Source: Aegilops tauschii subsp. strangulata (taxonomy: Eukaryota > Streptophyta > Magnoliopsida > Poales > Poaceae). From it: 64,000 nucleotides of DNA. Position numbers and translations under genes: made by a program. The DNA is taken from assembly GCF_002575655.3 (NCBI RefSeq), contig NC_053039.3, forward strand, positions 225,079,622-225,143,621, given 5' to 3'. Positions 43,830-54,011 of this stretch are shown here, one piece after another. The notes beneath the pieces are model-generated. The model was not told the origin of the DNA and did no database searches. It saw only the letters and a program-made list of their open reading frames with translations. Each line of letters starts with the position of its first letter. The first letter of the stretch is position 1.

Positions 43830-44056
43830 AAGGTGCGCTCGGGCTTGGCTTCGCGGCGAAGCCAAGGGTCAAGTTCGGAGCACCGCGGGCCCCAAAAGCC
43901 TGCGGCCTCGGTTGATGCGTGGCGGTTGATTGGATGTGGGCATCTTCGCTTCCCCATGCTGCCTCAGCAACTGCACAACTTGACAAGTCCCTGCGACATG
44001 CAAGGAAAACCATCATTACCTGCGATCGTGGGAGACGCCGGTTGGCCTTCTCTTGC

Positions 44057-44063
44057 TATAAAT
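44057..44063 (+). promoter_or_regulatory. TATA box of the gypsy-2 antisense gene
   Basis: TATAAAT in CTTGCTATAAATGGGG, 91 bp before ATG 44148. The position matches gypsy-1. Confidence 0.6.
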
Positions 44064-44147
44064 GGGGAGGGGGGCGGAGCCCCCTCGCCCATCTCTTCCT
44101 CGCTTGCTTGCTTCTTCCTCCTTGCTCCACTGCTTGTAGCGCCACCG

Positions 44148-44945
44148 ATGGCGCCCCGAAGGAAGTTCTCCGCCACCGAGAAGGGAAAGGCTCTTCGCGA
44201 GGGACCCGGCTCCCCGGCGCCCAAGCGCGGTCGCGGCCATCCGCACAAGCATGCCGCGACCCCCGCCGTGGCCCACCGTCGTGGCGGCGCCGCGCCACGC
44301 GGAGGGGATCGTCCCAGCCATGGCGGCCCAGCTGACGAGGGGAGGCGTGCAATGGTTGCGCGGCCTCCCGGTTTGCGCATCCATTCAGCGGAAGTGTCAC
44401 CGGAGTTCGTTGTCTGGTCGGAGAACCCGACCGGCAACTAGCTCCAGCTTCCGCGCTTCTTCGTCGACAAACGGCTGGCCCCCAGTCCAGGCGGGCTCTG
44501 GTTGCAAGCGGATGGTTGCTGCAGCAAGGCCTCTTCGGTCGCGATCGAGACTTCCGTCGTGGGCAACATAGCCCTGGCCCACGGCTGGCAGATGTTCGCC
44601 TGCGCGTGCGGTCTGGGCAGGCGGTGCAAGCTCCACTTCAGATATGACGGTGGGTCGACCCTCTATGTGAGGGTGTTTGGGGAAGATGGTCGCCGTGCCG
44701 GGTGCTGCCCCGAGACGAACGACGGTGAGGAGGTGCTTGGCCTTGGTGACGGTCGCGACGAAGATGAAGGTGAGCCTGCCCTCGGTGACGATCGCGTCTC
44801 TTCCAGCTTCGGCGGCTCTTCCTCCGGCGACAGCCCCAGCAGTGGTGGCTACGCCCAGCCGCCGCGCCACCGCGCCCGCTTCGAAGGAGGCAGCGGGTCA
44901 TCTCGTCGTCGCGCCTCCGTGAAGCGTGAGGAAAGGTCCGGCTAG
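44148..44945 (+). pseudogene. Antisense gene of gypsy-2: B3-like DNA-binding protein, one premature stop
   Basis: ATG 44148 (MAPRRKFSATEKGKALREG) gives a basic N-terminus with an AT-hook-like KRGRGHPHK. A B3-like region spans about residues 88-175: EFVVWSENPTGN, then after the TAG at 44439-44441 LQLPRFFVDKRLAPSPGG, IALAHGWQMFACACGLG, CKLHFRYDGG and TLYVRVFG. The LPRFF strand and GWxxF...L block are typical of B3. A GCC motif and an acidic/Ser tail follow, then a basic end (SSRRRASVKREERSG). The TAG fits CAG to TAG. It is homologous in plan to the gypsy-1 gene. Binding and targets are unknown. Confidence 0.72.
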
Positions 44946-45719
44946 GCTCGGGGTGCCGCTAAGGGCCTGCCTCCGCGGATTGCGGCAACGCCGCTTTGTT
45001 CAGCTCTTTTTCCTGCATCAAAAAATTAAACCAATATGGGCCCAGAGGGGCGTGTATCGAAGTGTGGTTCCTTAGTTATCGCACTATGCGCGTTATCCTA
45101 ATGTCGTGTTGTTATTTTTGCGCAAAGATAACTTGACCTGGTGCGTCCAGGACGTCCTCTTCCTCACGAGGAGTTTGTTTCCTCGCGTCCATCTTAACCT
45201 GGTGGTCCGTGCTTGCTTGGAAACTGCAAAAATTCATTAGGGGGTGCGCTAGAGGGTTTGCCGTCCACCCAAGCCTCGACTTGGCGCTTTGTATCGCGGT
45301 ACCCGAGGGGCACGGATTAGAAGAGATGTGCCAGCTTTCAGGCTCGAACGAGGGTGGCTCGCGAGAAGGCAGAGAGAAGAAAAATGCTCGCGAGGGCACC
45401 TGCCTAGCCCCCTCGCGAGGGATGCGAGAGAGAGAACACGAGCAAACCAGAGCCGAAAAATGCGATAAGAGGCTAGGGAATCAAATCAGCAATGAACACC
45501 AAGAGCAACTTCGATTAAGGAAAAGGGAGCCAACTACGGAAAGCAAATGAAAAGCCGCGTCCGGCACCTAATCTAGTCTTCAAGTCTTCTCACCAGCGCG
45601 GAGCTAAGTGCTGCCACTAGGCGTGGGCGGGAGCCCCAGGGCCTGAGGCCGGCGCTCCTGAGACTCCGGGGCGTGTACAGCCCCAACTCATTATTACGTG
45701 AGAGTGTCACGGGCGGCGA
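44946..45719. other. Non-coding spacer of gypsy-2
   Basis: 3' untranslated side of the antisense gene and the region beyond pol. TCGCGAGG-type short repeats occur near 45360-45420. No supported frame. Confidence 0.5.
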
Positions 45720-45780
45720 TTCTTCACAGGCACCGGGCCTTCTTCACAGGCTCTAGGCCTTTCTTCACAGGCTCCGGGCC
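45720..45780 (-). repeat. Three ~20-bp tandem repeats just after gypsy-2 pol
   Basis: TTCTTCACAGGC(A/T)C(C/T)(G/A)GGCC in three copies; on the - strand it would encode EPVKKG-type repeats. Confidence 0.8.
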
Positions 45781-46850
45781 TTGCTTCATGGGTAGAACTT
45801 CTGGAGGTGCTGGATGTTCCAGGCGTTTTGGATAGGTGTCCCTTCTTGCGTCTCCAGGCGCACGGCGCCAGGCCTGGAGATGCGGACGACCCTGAACGGG
45901 CCCTCCCACATGGGTGAAAGCTTATGCAACCCTTCCCTGGAGAGGACCCGCCTCAGGACCAGGTCACCTGTCTCGAGCGTCCTGGAGCGAACGTTGCGGC
46001 AGTGGTATCACCGTAGCGCTTGCTGGTACCTTGCCGCCCTTAATGCAGCTTTGCGACGACGTTCCTCCCCCAGCACGAGATCCATCCCCCGCGTGGCGTC
46101 CTGCTGCGTTTCATCGAACGCCAGGACCCGTGCGGAGCGATGCTTGACCTCGTGAGGGAGGACCGCTTCGGCTCCGTAGACGAGGAAGAATGGAGTCTCG
46201 CCCGTTGGCTTGGTAGTGGTGGTGCGGATAGACCACAACACGGACTGGAGCTCATCGTGTCAGCCCCTGCCGCAGGCCTCCAGCTTCTTCTTGAAGGTCC
46301 TGGTCTTGAGGCCCCTCAGGACCTCTGCGTTGGTGCGCTTAGCCTGACCATTGCTCCTGGGGTGGGCCACCGAAGTGTAGCAGATCTGCGTTCCAAGGTT
46401 AGCACAGTAGGTTTTGAAGAGGTTACTAGTAAACTATGACTCGTTATCTGTGATGATGCGGTTGGGGACCCCGAAGCGGCTCACGAGGCCCTTGATGAAC
46501 TTGACGGCAGAGCCGGCCGGGATGGTACGGACGGCTTCCACTTCCGCCCACTTGGTGAACTTGTCGATGGCGACGTAGTGATAGCGGTAGCCCCCTCGCG
46601 CCCGTGAAAACAGGCCTAAGATGTCCAGCCCCCAGACCGCGAACGGCCATGTGAGAGGGATGGTTTGGAGGCCCTGAGCAGGCTGATGGATTTGCTTGGC
46701 GTGGAATTGGCAAGCTTCGCAAGACTTCACCAGCTCGGCTGCGTCGTTGAGTGCTGTAGGCCAGTAGAATCCACTGCGGAACACCTTGCCGATGAAGGTC
46801 CGTGACGACGAGTGATGCCCGCAGTCCCCGCCGTGTATGTCAATCAGCAT
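45781..46850 (-). pseudogene. gypsy-2 integrase, several stops
   Basis: Zinc-binding region: His in DIHGGDCGHH, then Cys pair in CEACQFHAKQ. Core: first Asp in WGLDILGLF and second Asp in IITDNES; the expected GTQF is altered and followed by TAG at 46434. All later blocks (TTTTKPTGETPFFLVYGAEA; EGPFRV) are in the same frame but interrupted by TGA near 46256 and TGA at 46008. The chain is preceded by a TAA at 46858-46860. Relatives have Gln, Trp or Arg at these codons. Inactive. Confidence 0.9.
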
Positions 46851-47885
46851 CTCCCTTCCTTATTCACTGGAGATGCAGTGCAGCGTGACATCGTTCGGCC
46901 GCTTCCTGTATAACTCGCCGTCTTGGATGCAGTATGCCGTGGCTTGCCGGGCCACACGCTCCGCGTCCTCTTCCTTCTCCGGTAGCGCCCCGTGTGTCAG
47001 GTACTCCTTGAATTCCTTGGTCCAGCATTCCTCCTGGGGCTCGAGCGCTAAGAGCAGCCGAGCTCCTGAGGTCGGGCCACAGGCCAGGGCTCCCATGACC
47101 GGAGGCTGTGGGAGCTCCTCTCGAGGCTGAGTAGTCCTTGAAAAAGGTGGCGTAGCTGATGGCTTGAAGAGCCGCTCCTCAAAGACACCTGGCTCTTGTG
47201 GTTGCCGCTTGGATGCTCTCCTGGCGATGTCGTCGGCTTCTTTGTTGGTGCCCCGAGGCACGTGCTGCAGTTCGAGACCTGAGAACTGCTTTTCCATCTT
47301 GCGTACCTCCGCGAGGTAGGCTTCCATGTGCTCGTCCTTCAGCTTGTACACCTTGTTGGAGAAGTTGACGAGGAGTTGCGAGTCGCCTCTGACGGTAAGG
47401 CGCTTCACCCCTAGAGCTGCCGCAGCCTTCAGGCCAGCTATGAGGCCTTCGTATTCTGCGATATTGTTGGAGACCTTCTCGCCGTGCTAAAAGCAGAGTT
47501 GCACGGCGTAGTAGAGCTTGTCCTTGGTGGGCGAGATGAGCACCGCTCCCGCTCCCTGGTGCGCGAAAGCGCCATCGAAATACATGACCCAGCCGTCCGG
47601 AGCCTCGCTCCCTGGGGAGGTGGACCGGTCTTCCCCTTCCTCAAGTGTGGAGGCATCCGTCCATTCTGCCACAAAGTCAGCGAGCGCAGCCCCCTTGATG
47701 ACCCTGGTAGTGCTGAACTCTAACTGGAACGCTTGCAGCTCGATATTCCACTCAGCGACCCTTCCGGCCAAATTTGGGATCCTGAGTACCCTCTCCAATG
47801 GGTAAGCCGAGACGACCTTGATCGGGTGCCCCTGAAAGTAGTGTCGCAGCTTGCGTGAGGCCACCAAGAGTGCGAGCAGGAGCTT
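46851..47885 (-). pseudogene. gypsy-2 RNase H region with archaeal-type RNase H
   Basis: VASRKLRHYFQGHPIKVVS begins the connection, then MYFDGAFAHQGAGAVL (first Asp), NNIAEYEGLIAGL (Glu), VRGDSQLLVNF (Asp) and KEADDIARRA (Asp): the D-E-D-D set of the second, archaeal-type RNase H of Tat elements. One in-frame TAG at 47484-47486 sits between LCF and HGEK, where a Gln is expected. A Pro-rich linker to integrase follows. Confidence 0.9.
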
Positions 47886-49007
47886 CTAAGGCATGGGGTA
47901 GCGTGCCCTTGCGTCTCTCAGTACGGTGCTGACGAAGTACACCGGGTGTTCGACGAGGGCTGGAGCACTATCGAGGCTGGGGTCCTGCGGAGATGGGTGC
48001 ATCTCCTGAGGTGGAGGGTTTCCTGAGACTTGGCTGTCCTCAGGAGCTTCTGTGACGTTGTCCTGCTGAGCTTTGTCTTCCCCAGCTGATGCCTTTGCTG
48101 CGTGCTCCTGACCCTGCGCCACTTCAGCTCCGGCTTGGCGCGGCGCGCCCTTGGCTTGGCGTTCCTCCCTGATCGCCACCAGCGCCGCGCTGGCGGAGTA
48201 CGGGGTGGCGGCAAGGTAGAGTACCAGAGGCTCGAGAGGCCGTGGTGCCACCATCACCGGGGGGCTGGTAAGGTATTTCTTGAGGTCTTGGAAGGCCTGA
48301 TCGGCCTCCGGGGTCCACTCGAACAGGCCTTTCTTCTTCATGAGCTTGAAGAAGGGTAAGGCGCGCTCTCCCAGCTTGGAGATGAAACGCCCTAATGCGG
48401 TCACCCGCCCCGCTAGCTTTTGCATCTCTTTGAGGGTCTGTGGTGGGCTCATGTCCTCGATGGCCTTGATCTTCTCTCGGTTCGCCTCGATCCCTCTGTG
48501 GGACACGAGGAATCCCAACAGCTTGCCGGAGGGGACACCGAACACGCACTTCCCCGGGTTAAGCCTCAAGTTCACCCGGCACAGGCTCTCGAAGGTTTCC
48601 TCCAAATCTTGAATCAATGTCCTCGCCTCGCGAGACTTTACCACTATGTCATCGACATAGGCCTCTGTGTTTCTCCCGAGTTGTCGCCCCAGGGCGATGT
48701 GCATCAACCGCTGGAAGGTGGCGCCTGCGTTGCGCAGCCCGAAGGGCATGCAGGTGTAGCAGTACACCCCACATGGTGTTAGGAAAGTTGTCTTCTCCAC
48801 ATCTTCCACCGCCATCTTGATCTGATGATACCCTGAGAACGCGTCCAGGAAGCACAGCAAGTCGCACTCGGCGGTGGAGTCGACAATCTGGTCGATGCGC
48901 GGGAGCGGGAACGGATCTTGGGGGCAGACTTTGTTAAGGTTGGTGAAGTCGACGCACATCCGCTCCTTCCCGCCTTTCTTTGGCACTACGACAGGTTTGC
49001 CAGCCAT
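47886..49007 (-). pseudogene. gypsy-2 reverse transcriptase
   Basis: A 373-codon frame with the complete palm and fingers: GGKERMCVDFTNLNKVCPQD, CFLDAFSGYHQIKM (first catalytic Asp), MPFGLRNAGATFQRLM and EAYVDDIVVKS (YVDD intact), followed by thumb and RNase H remnant (WTPEADQAFQDLKKYLTSPP). The frame ends at a TAG at 47886, where PQKLLLAL is expected in relatives. It is separated from the upstream protease frame by a one-base deletion near 49003 (CCC to CC). The catalytic residues are preserved, so it decayed by stops rather than by loss of the active site. Confidence 0.9.
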
Positions 49008-50430
49008 TCGGGATATCGAATTTCCCGGATGGCGCCTGCCGCCTCCAGCTTGCGTGTCTCTTGGACGATGAAGGCCTGCTTCTCAGTGGACTGCCGTCTG
49101 GCTCGCTGTTTCACGGGGCGTATGTTGGGGCATACCCTTAGATGATGCTGGATCACCTCTCTCGGGACCCCTACCAGCTGATTGGGCTCCCACGCGAATA
49201 TCTCCTTGTTCGCGCGCAAGAACCTCACCAAGGCTTCTTCTTGTCCCGGGTCAAGGCCGGCTCCTGTGGTGAAGGTGGCCCCCGAAGACCCGTCCTTGTT
49301 GACCGGCACCTGCTTGGTTTCCGCCTTGTCTTGGGTGAACAACTGCTTCTTCTTGGTAGGCGTGGCCTCCTTGGCCTCGTGGGTACCGGCGCCGGCCGGC
49401 TGTGCTGCTGCCGCGGTCTTGAAGGCGAGCCTGAGCACCATCACGGCCTCCTTAGTGTCCCCCTTGATGGTGAGGACGCCCTTGCTTCCTGGCATTTTCA
49501 TGAGGTTGTAGGCCGGATGGGTCACCGCCATGAACTGAGCGAGAGCTAGGTACCCGAGGATGGCGTTGTATGGGAGACCAATGCGGGCGATGTCGAAGTC
49601 CACCATCTCAGTGCGGTAGTTGTCGCGTGTGCCGAAGGTGACGGGGAGGTGGATCTGCCCTAGAGAGTGGGCCGCTCCGCCACCCACTCCCGAAAAGGGC
49701 TTGCTGAGGTTGAGCTGCTCGAGCGGCACGTGAAGAAGGCTGAAGGCTTCTACGGAGAGCAAGTTGAGGCCGCCACCGCCGTCGATGAGGGTCTTGGTGA
49801 CGGCCACGTTGCAGATGGTGGGCGTGCAAAGCATTGGGAGCATGCCGGAGCCAGCGGTGGACCCGGGGTGGTCTTCTGAGTCGAAGGTGAGGTCGGCCTC
49901 TGGGGCATCCCAACCTGGCGGAGCCCCCGAGCGCTTGGAGGCGGCCCCGATCTGACGGAGGAACGGTTTGACGTGGCGATCTGAAGGCGGTACTTGAGAG
50001 CCGCCCAGCAGGGCCGCAACCGCATGGTGCGCTGGCACCGCGTAGCGATCGATGAAGAGGTCACGGAGTTCCCTCCAGGAAGCCACTGTGGATCCCGGGA
50101 GGTTGAGCAGCCAGGCGCGCGGCTCGCGGGCAAGGGCCATGGGGAACCAGTTTGGCCATGATCTTGTCGTTGCCTCCGGCTTTGAGGATAGCCTCCTCGT
50201 ACGCCAGTAGGAACGACGTCGGGTCTGCCGCGCCGTCGTAATGCGGCGGCATCTCCGGCTTGAACTTGGTCGGCCACCGCACTTGGCGCAGGGCGGGGGC
50301 CAGGGCTCGATACCCAGATGCCCCGCTGCCGACGTTGGTCGCAGAGGTGGATGGCGGGGCACCCGCCATGGGAGCGTAGTGCGGCGGCACGGGGCGCAGG
50401 TTGGTGGAGAGGAGCTCCGGCGCGCCAAAT
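48986..50430 (-). pseudogene. gypsy-2 gag (partly deleted) and aspartic protease
   Basis: The gag remnant is in two frames: PPHYDGAADPTSFLLAYEEA (50250-50200), then LLNLPGSTVASWRELRDLFI (50110-50050). It then jumps near 49980 to DAPEADLTFDSEDHPGSTAG, so the rest of gag and any zinc knuckle are missing. The protease active site is VTKTLIDGGGGLNLLSVEAF (LIDGG in place of the classical DTG/DSG, as in many plant Tat elements), followed by LPVTFGTRDNYRTEMVDFDI and LPYNAILGYLALAQFMAVTH. The frame shifts at about 49003 into RT. Confidence 0.85.
50414..50429 (-). promoter_or_regulatory. Primer-binding site of gypsy-2
   Basis: TTTGGCGCGCCGGAGC on the - strand, directly after the 5' LTR end ...CGACA; TGGCGC-type. 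Confidence 0.65.
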
Positions 50431-51322
50431 GTCGGATGTGGGGTTCCGGCAAACCCTTAAGGTTCAAACACTGGGGTGCGCGCGAAGTCTTTCCCTCCTA
50501 CCGATCTACGCCCTAGCTCGCTAAGATCTCGCGGACGAACTCGACGAACTGGCAACATAGAAAGACACGAGGTTTATATTGGTTCCGGCCACCGTTGTGG
50601 TGTAATACCCTACTCTAGTGTGGTGGTGGTGGATTGCCTCTAGGGCTGATGATGAACAGTACAAGGGAAGAACAGCCTCCTGAGGTTGAGGTGTTCTTGT
50701 GGGTAGGCTCTCGATCGGGTTGGATAAGGCTAAGATGAGATGCCCCTACTATGGTGGCTAGCTCTACTTATATAGGCCCTGGTCCTCTTCCCAAATATCG
50801 AGCGGGAAGGGAGCCAACAATGGCGCGCAAACTTAAAGGGGGACAGCTAGTACAAGCTATCCTGACAAAAGTGGTCTTCGCCTGCGAAAAGCTCTGGTGG
50901 TGACGCCGTCTTGGGCTCCACGATGACCTCCGTCTTGCCGTCCTCCTGGTCTTGGTCTCATTGCACCAATATAGCAACCTTTTCCTGATGCCTCGGTACT
51001 CCTCGCCTGCGCTGGCCTCCTTAGCACCAAAGAGGAAACAAGGACGCTGCGCGCGCTGGCGCCCGCCTGGTGTCGTTCGTCATGGCTCATGTCACGAGAG
51101 CCTCGTGAGGTTTGCCCCGCCTTGATATCTCCGCTCCTCGTGATCCTGCCTGGCTAGGCCACTCTAGAGGAGGTCTTGCGTCGTCCGCCTCGTGAGGCTT
51201 GGACCCTCGCGAGGGTCTTGGATGCCTTGTTGACGAAGATGGGTCGTACGGCCTGCTGGCTTAGCCACGTTGTGGGCCGCAGGTAGGCAAGTCTGGGGAC
51301 CCCCGTTCCCAGAACGCCGACA
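50430..51322 (-). repeat. 5' LTR of gypsy-2
   Basis: 893 bp, same ends as 42922-43814; followed by TSD AAAAC. Confidence 0.95.
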
Positions 51323-51327
51323 AAAAC

Positions 51328-52271
51328 CACGACGCAACAAAAGCAAGCGTCGAAACAATGAAGACAGCCCAGACAACACGATGGTGAACGCCGGATTTAG
51401 GGGCTCACGATCTGGTCAACGGAAAAAGCCATTCAAAGGCAGTAGAGATGGACCATCCAGCCTAAACAAGATTCTAGACATATTATGTCAGATTCATGGC
51501 ACCCCCGACAAACCTGCAAATCATACCAACAGAGAATGCTGGGTCTTCAAGCAGGCCGGCAAGCTAAACGCCGAACACGAGGGGAGGGAGACACCAAGTG
51601 AAGACGAGGATGAGCCTCGCCAGCAAAACACTAAGGGACAGAAAAAATTCCCACCAGAAGTCAAAACAATGAACATGATTCCCGTAATGAAGAGGAGGAG
51701 CAAACGCGCACTCCGAGACGTATGCGCCGTGGAGCCCGTCACCCCCAAGTTCAACCCCTGGTCGGCCTGCCTGATCACTTTCGATCGCAGGGATTACCCG
51801 ACTAGTATCCGGCATGGAGGATCGGCTGCCTTGGTGCTAGACCCAATAATTGACGGATACCATCTCACCCGAGTCCTTATGGACGGCGGCAGTAGTATTA
51901 ATCTGATATATCAGGACACAGTCCGCAAAATGGGGATAGACCCGACAAGAATTAGCCAAAGCAATACTACCTTTAAAGGAGTAATACCAGGCACAGAGGC
52001 CCGCTGCACGGGCTCTCTAGTACTAGAAGTTGTATTCGGTTCTCCCGACAACTTCCGAAGTGAAAAGTTAACCTTCGACATCGCTCCATTCCGAAGCGGC
52101 TATCAAGCACTACTCGGAAGAACGGCCTTCGCTCGTTTTAACGCAATACCGCATTACGCTTATCTTAAGCTTAAGATGCCTGGTCCACGTGGCATCATCA
52201 TAGTTAGTGGAAACACGGAGTGTTCCTTGCGTGCGGAAGAATGTGTGGCGGCTTTAGCAGCCGAACACTGA
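51328..52271 (+). pseudogene. Tat-2 gag C-terminus and aspartic protease (right of gypsy-2)
   Basis: Continues the gag phase of 41880-42921 after the insertion. The gag end has a Cys/His remnant (CQIHGTPDKPANHTNRECWV). The protease follows: HLTRVLMDGGSSINLIYQDT with Asp in MDGGSS, then RCTGSLVLEVVFGSPDNFRS and YQALLGRTAFARFNAIPHY. It ends at a stop (AAEH) with no RT after it, whereas autonomous Tat elements go straight on into pol. Apart from the nested insertion this frame is intact. Confidence 0.9.
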
Positions 52272-53573
52272 ACGACCTCTCCAACAAGAATAAATGATCG
52301 GTTGTCGAGACCATGGACACGGCTAGACGAGTCCGGCGCACCACTGGCTGTAATAGCTCAGATAAACCTGAGACTGGGTATATGGATATACCCCCATAGG
52401 TGGCACTAGGGGCTTCCCGCATGTAAAAAAGAACTATTGTTCGGCTTGACCTTATTTAGATTGAATTTTAATGGTCTATTAAGAATAGTCATTTTTTCGC
52501 ATGAAGACCTTTACCTAAGTTTTTTCTCTTTTACAGATGACAATCGTGCTACACCCTTCCAGGATACAGCACAACGGAGACACAGGCGCAGACGTGCAGC
52601 AGGGCCCCGCTCAAAGGTTTCTTTTTAGATTAAGACCCTGTGTAAACCTTTCTTACTGTTTCTTGTTGCTTCACACCCCCCGGATACTCAACACAACCGA
52701 GAGGGATGCTGGCGTTATTGGCATTTCGCCACGTCAGACTAATGCACGTACGTGGAAATTCAGGGTTCATTATCAAGGGCGTTACTCCGCCCGGTATATT
52801 TGGTAAAGTCTGAATACCTTAGGGAGTGTTTGGCGTCGCGAGTTTGGCCTTATATGCATCAGCTCCGAATCATGTCTTTGGTCAATAGTTGGGTTTGCCC
52901 GGCTCCCGTGTTTTGCTACCTTACTTTCCGCTCTATCGGCTAAGGTGGCACCGGGAGAACTACTGCGATTGTGCCCTGGCTCATCTGGATGAGCACCTCA
53001 GTAGAGAAAGCCGAAAACTGACTGTCATGATAAAGCACGAGACTGGTCAACCACTCGATGACTCAACGGAATCTTCGCGATTCCTCCGCATTAACGAAAG
53101 GCCGGTTTCCCGGTCATGTATGTACGCGCCCCGTACTCGGATGAGCGCGGAAGTACCAGGGGCTATATAGTAGCCCCACCGTCAAACTCCTATGGCTAAG
53201 TGAAAGTGTTAAAGCAATATAGTCCGATTGCCTTGTTCACCGCGCTATCACCTCCTTAATGGACCAAGACGTTGGATCAAGTGTGAACACACGCTTTTCC
53301 GAACAACCCCGCTTTATATGCGTGGGGGCTGAAGCCGACGACTGCAAACTTTCAGGTTATATACATACATAAACGGCCGCACAGGAGGCATCATAATACT
53401 TTCAGGAAAAAGTATGAACACAACCTTTATAATCCAAATAGCATTGTTTTTACAATTAGGGATACATGTCACTCAAACGTGATACTCTTCGAGCACTGAG
53501 CCTCTGTTAAACGAGCACCTTCTAGGACTTCTTCAAAATAGTGCTCGGCCGAGACCTGGCCTACAGCCGGATT
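52272..53573. other. Tat-2 spacer where pol would be; non-coding
   Basis: No RT, RNase H or integrase motif on either strand. Purine-rich GGGGCT(T/A) motifs recur (52408, 53160, 53326), like the element's polypurine tract TTCAGGGGCTAC. Confidence 0.75.
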
Positions 53574-54011
53574 CTAGGTTACAATAGCGGTGGCCTCCAT
53601 CTCTGCCCAGTATGTCTTGACACGGGCAAGAGCCATCCGCACACCCTCTATGCACGTCAACCTCTTTACAGCGTCGATATGTGGCACGTCACCAAGGAAT
53701 CGTTGCACTAAACCAAAATAACTATTCGGCCTTGGTCCTTCCGGCCAAAGATGATCCACAACAGACCTCATGGCAAGCTCGGACAACCTATGGAGCTCAG
53801 CCCACTCAGCCATTTGCTCATTTAACAGCAGCGTATGCGTTGGAGCACTGAACTGCGACCAGAACAATTTTTCCACTTCGTGATCTTTTTGATCTTTGAA
53901 AAACTCAGTCGCATCAGCAGCACTCGCTGCCAAGTCCATGTACGCGTCTGCAGAACTCCATAATTGATCTAGAAGGGCATACTTTGGATCTCCGAACTTC
54001 GTCAGCAACAA
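53574..54011 (-). CDS. C-terminal exon of the Tat-2 antisense gene
   Basis: 145 codons, helical: LFWSQFSAPTHTLLLNEQMA, SYFGLVQRFLGDVPHIDAVK, then RMALARVKTYWAEMEATAIV and the stop. It follows the coiled-coil exon, as the 2190-2752 exon does in Tat-A, but the two end sequences are too diverged to align by eye. Confidence 0.55.
   Translation of the reverse strand: MLLTKFGDPKYALLDQLWSSADAYMDLAASAADATEFFKDQKDHEVEKLFWSQFSAPTHTLLLNEQMAEWAELHRLSELAMRSVVDHLWPEGPRPNSYFGLVQRFLGDVPHIDAVKRLTCIEGVRMALARVKTYWAEMEATAIVT

Larger units (their letters stand above)
42922..51322 (-). mobile_element. gypsy-2: full-length Tat-type gypsy element with antisense B3-like gene
   Basis: 8401 bp, LTRs 42922-43814 and 50430-51322 (893 bp each), TSD AAAAC on both sides (42917-42921 and 51323-51327). 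On the - strand: PBS, partly deleted gag, protease, RT, RNase H, archaeal-type RNase H, integrase, then a spacer with an opposite-strand gene, polypurine tract, 3' LTR. By eye the LTRs differ at about 30 sites (3-4%). Pol has about six stops and one frameshift. Confidence 0.95.

Noticed and set aside
48124..48549. 141-codon - strand frame and several + strand frames over gypsy-2 pol.
   Set aside because: They overlap the clearly homologous RT frame in other phases and are Arg/Gly-rich artefacts of high GC.
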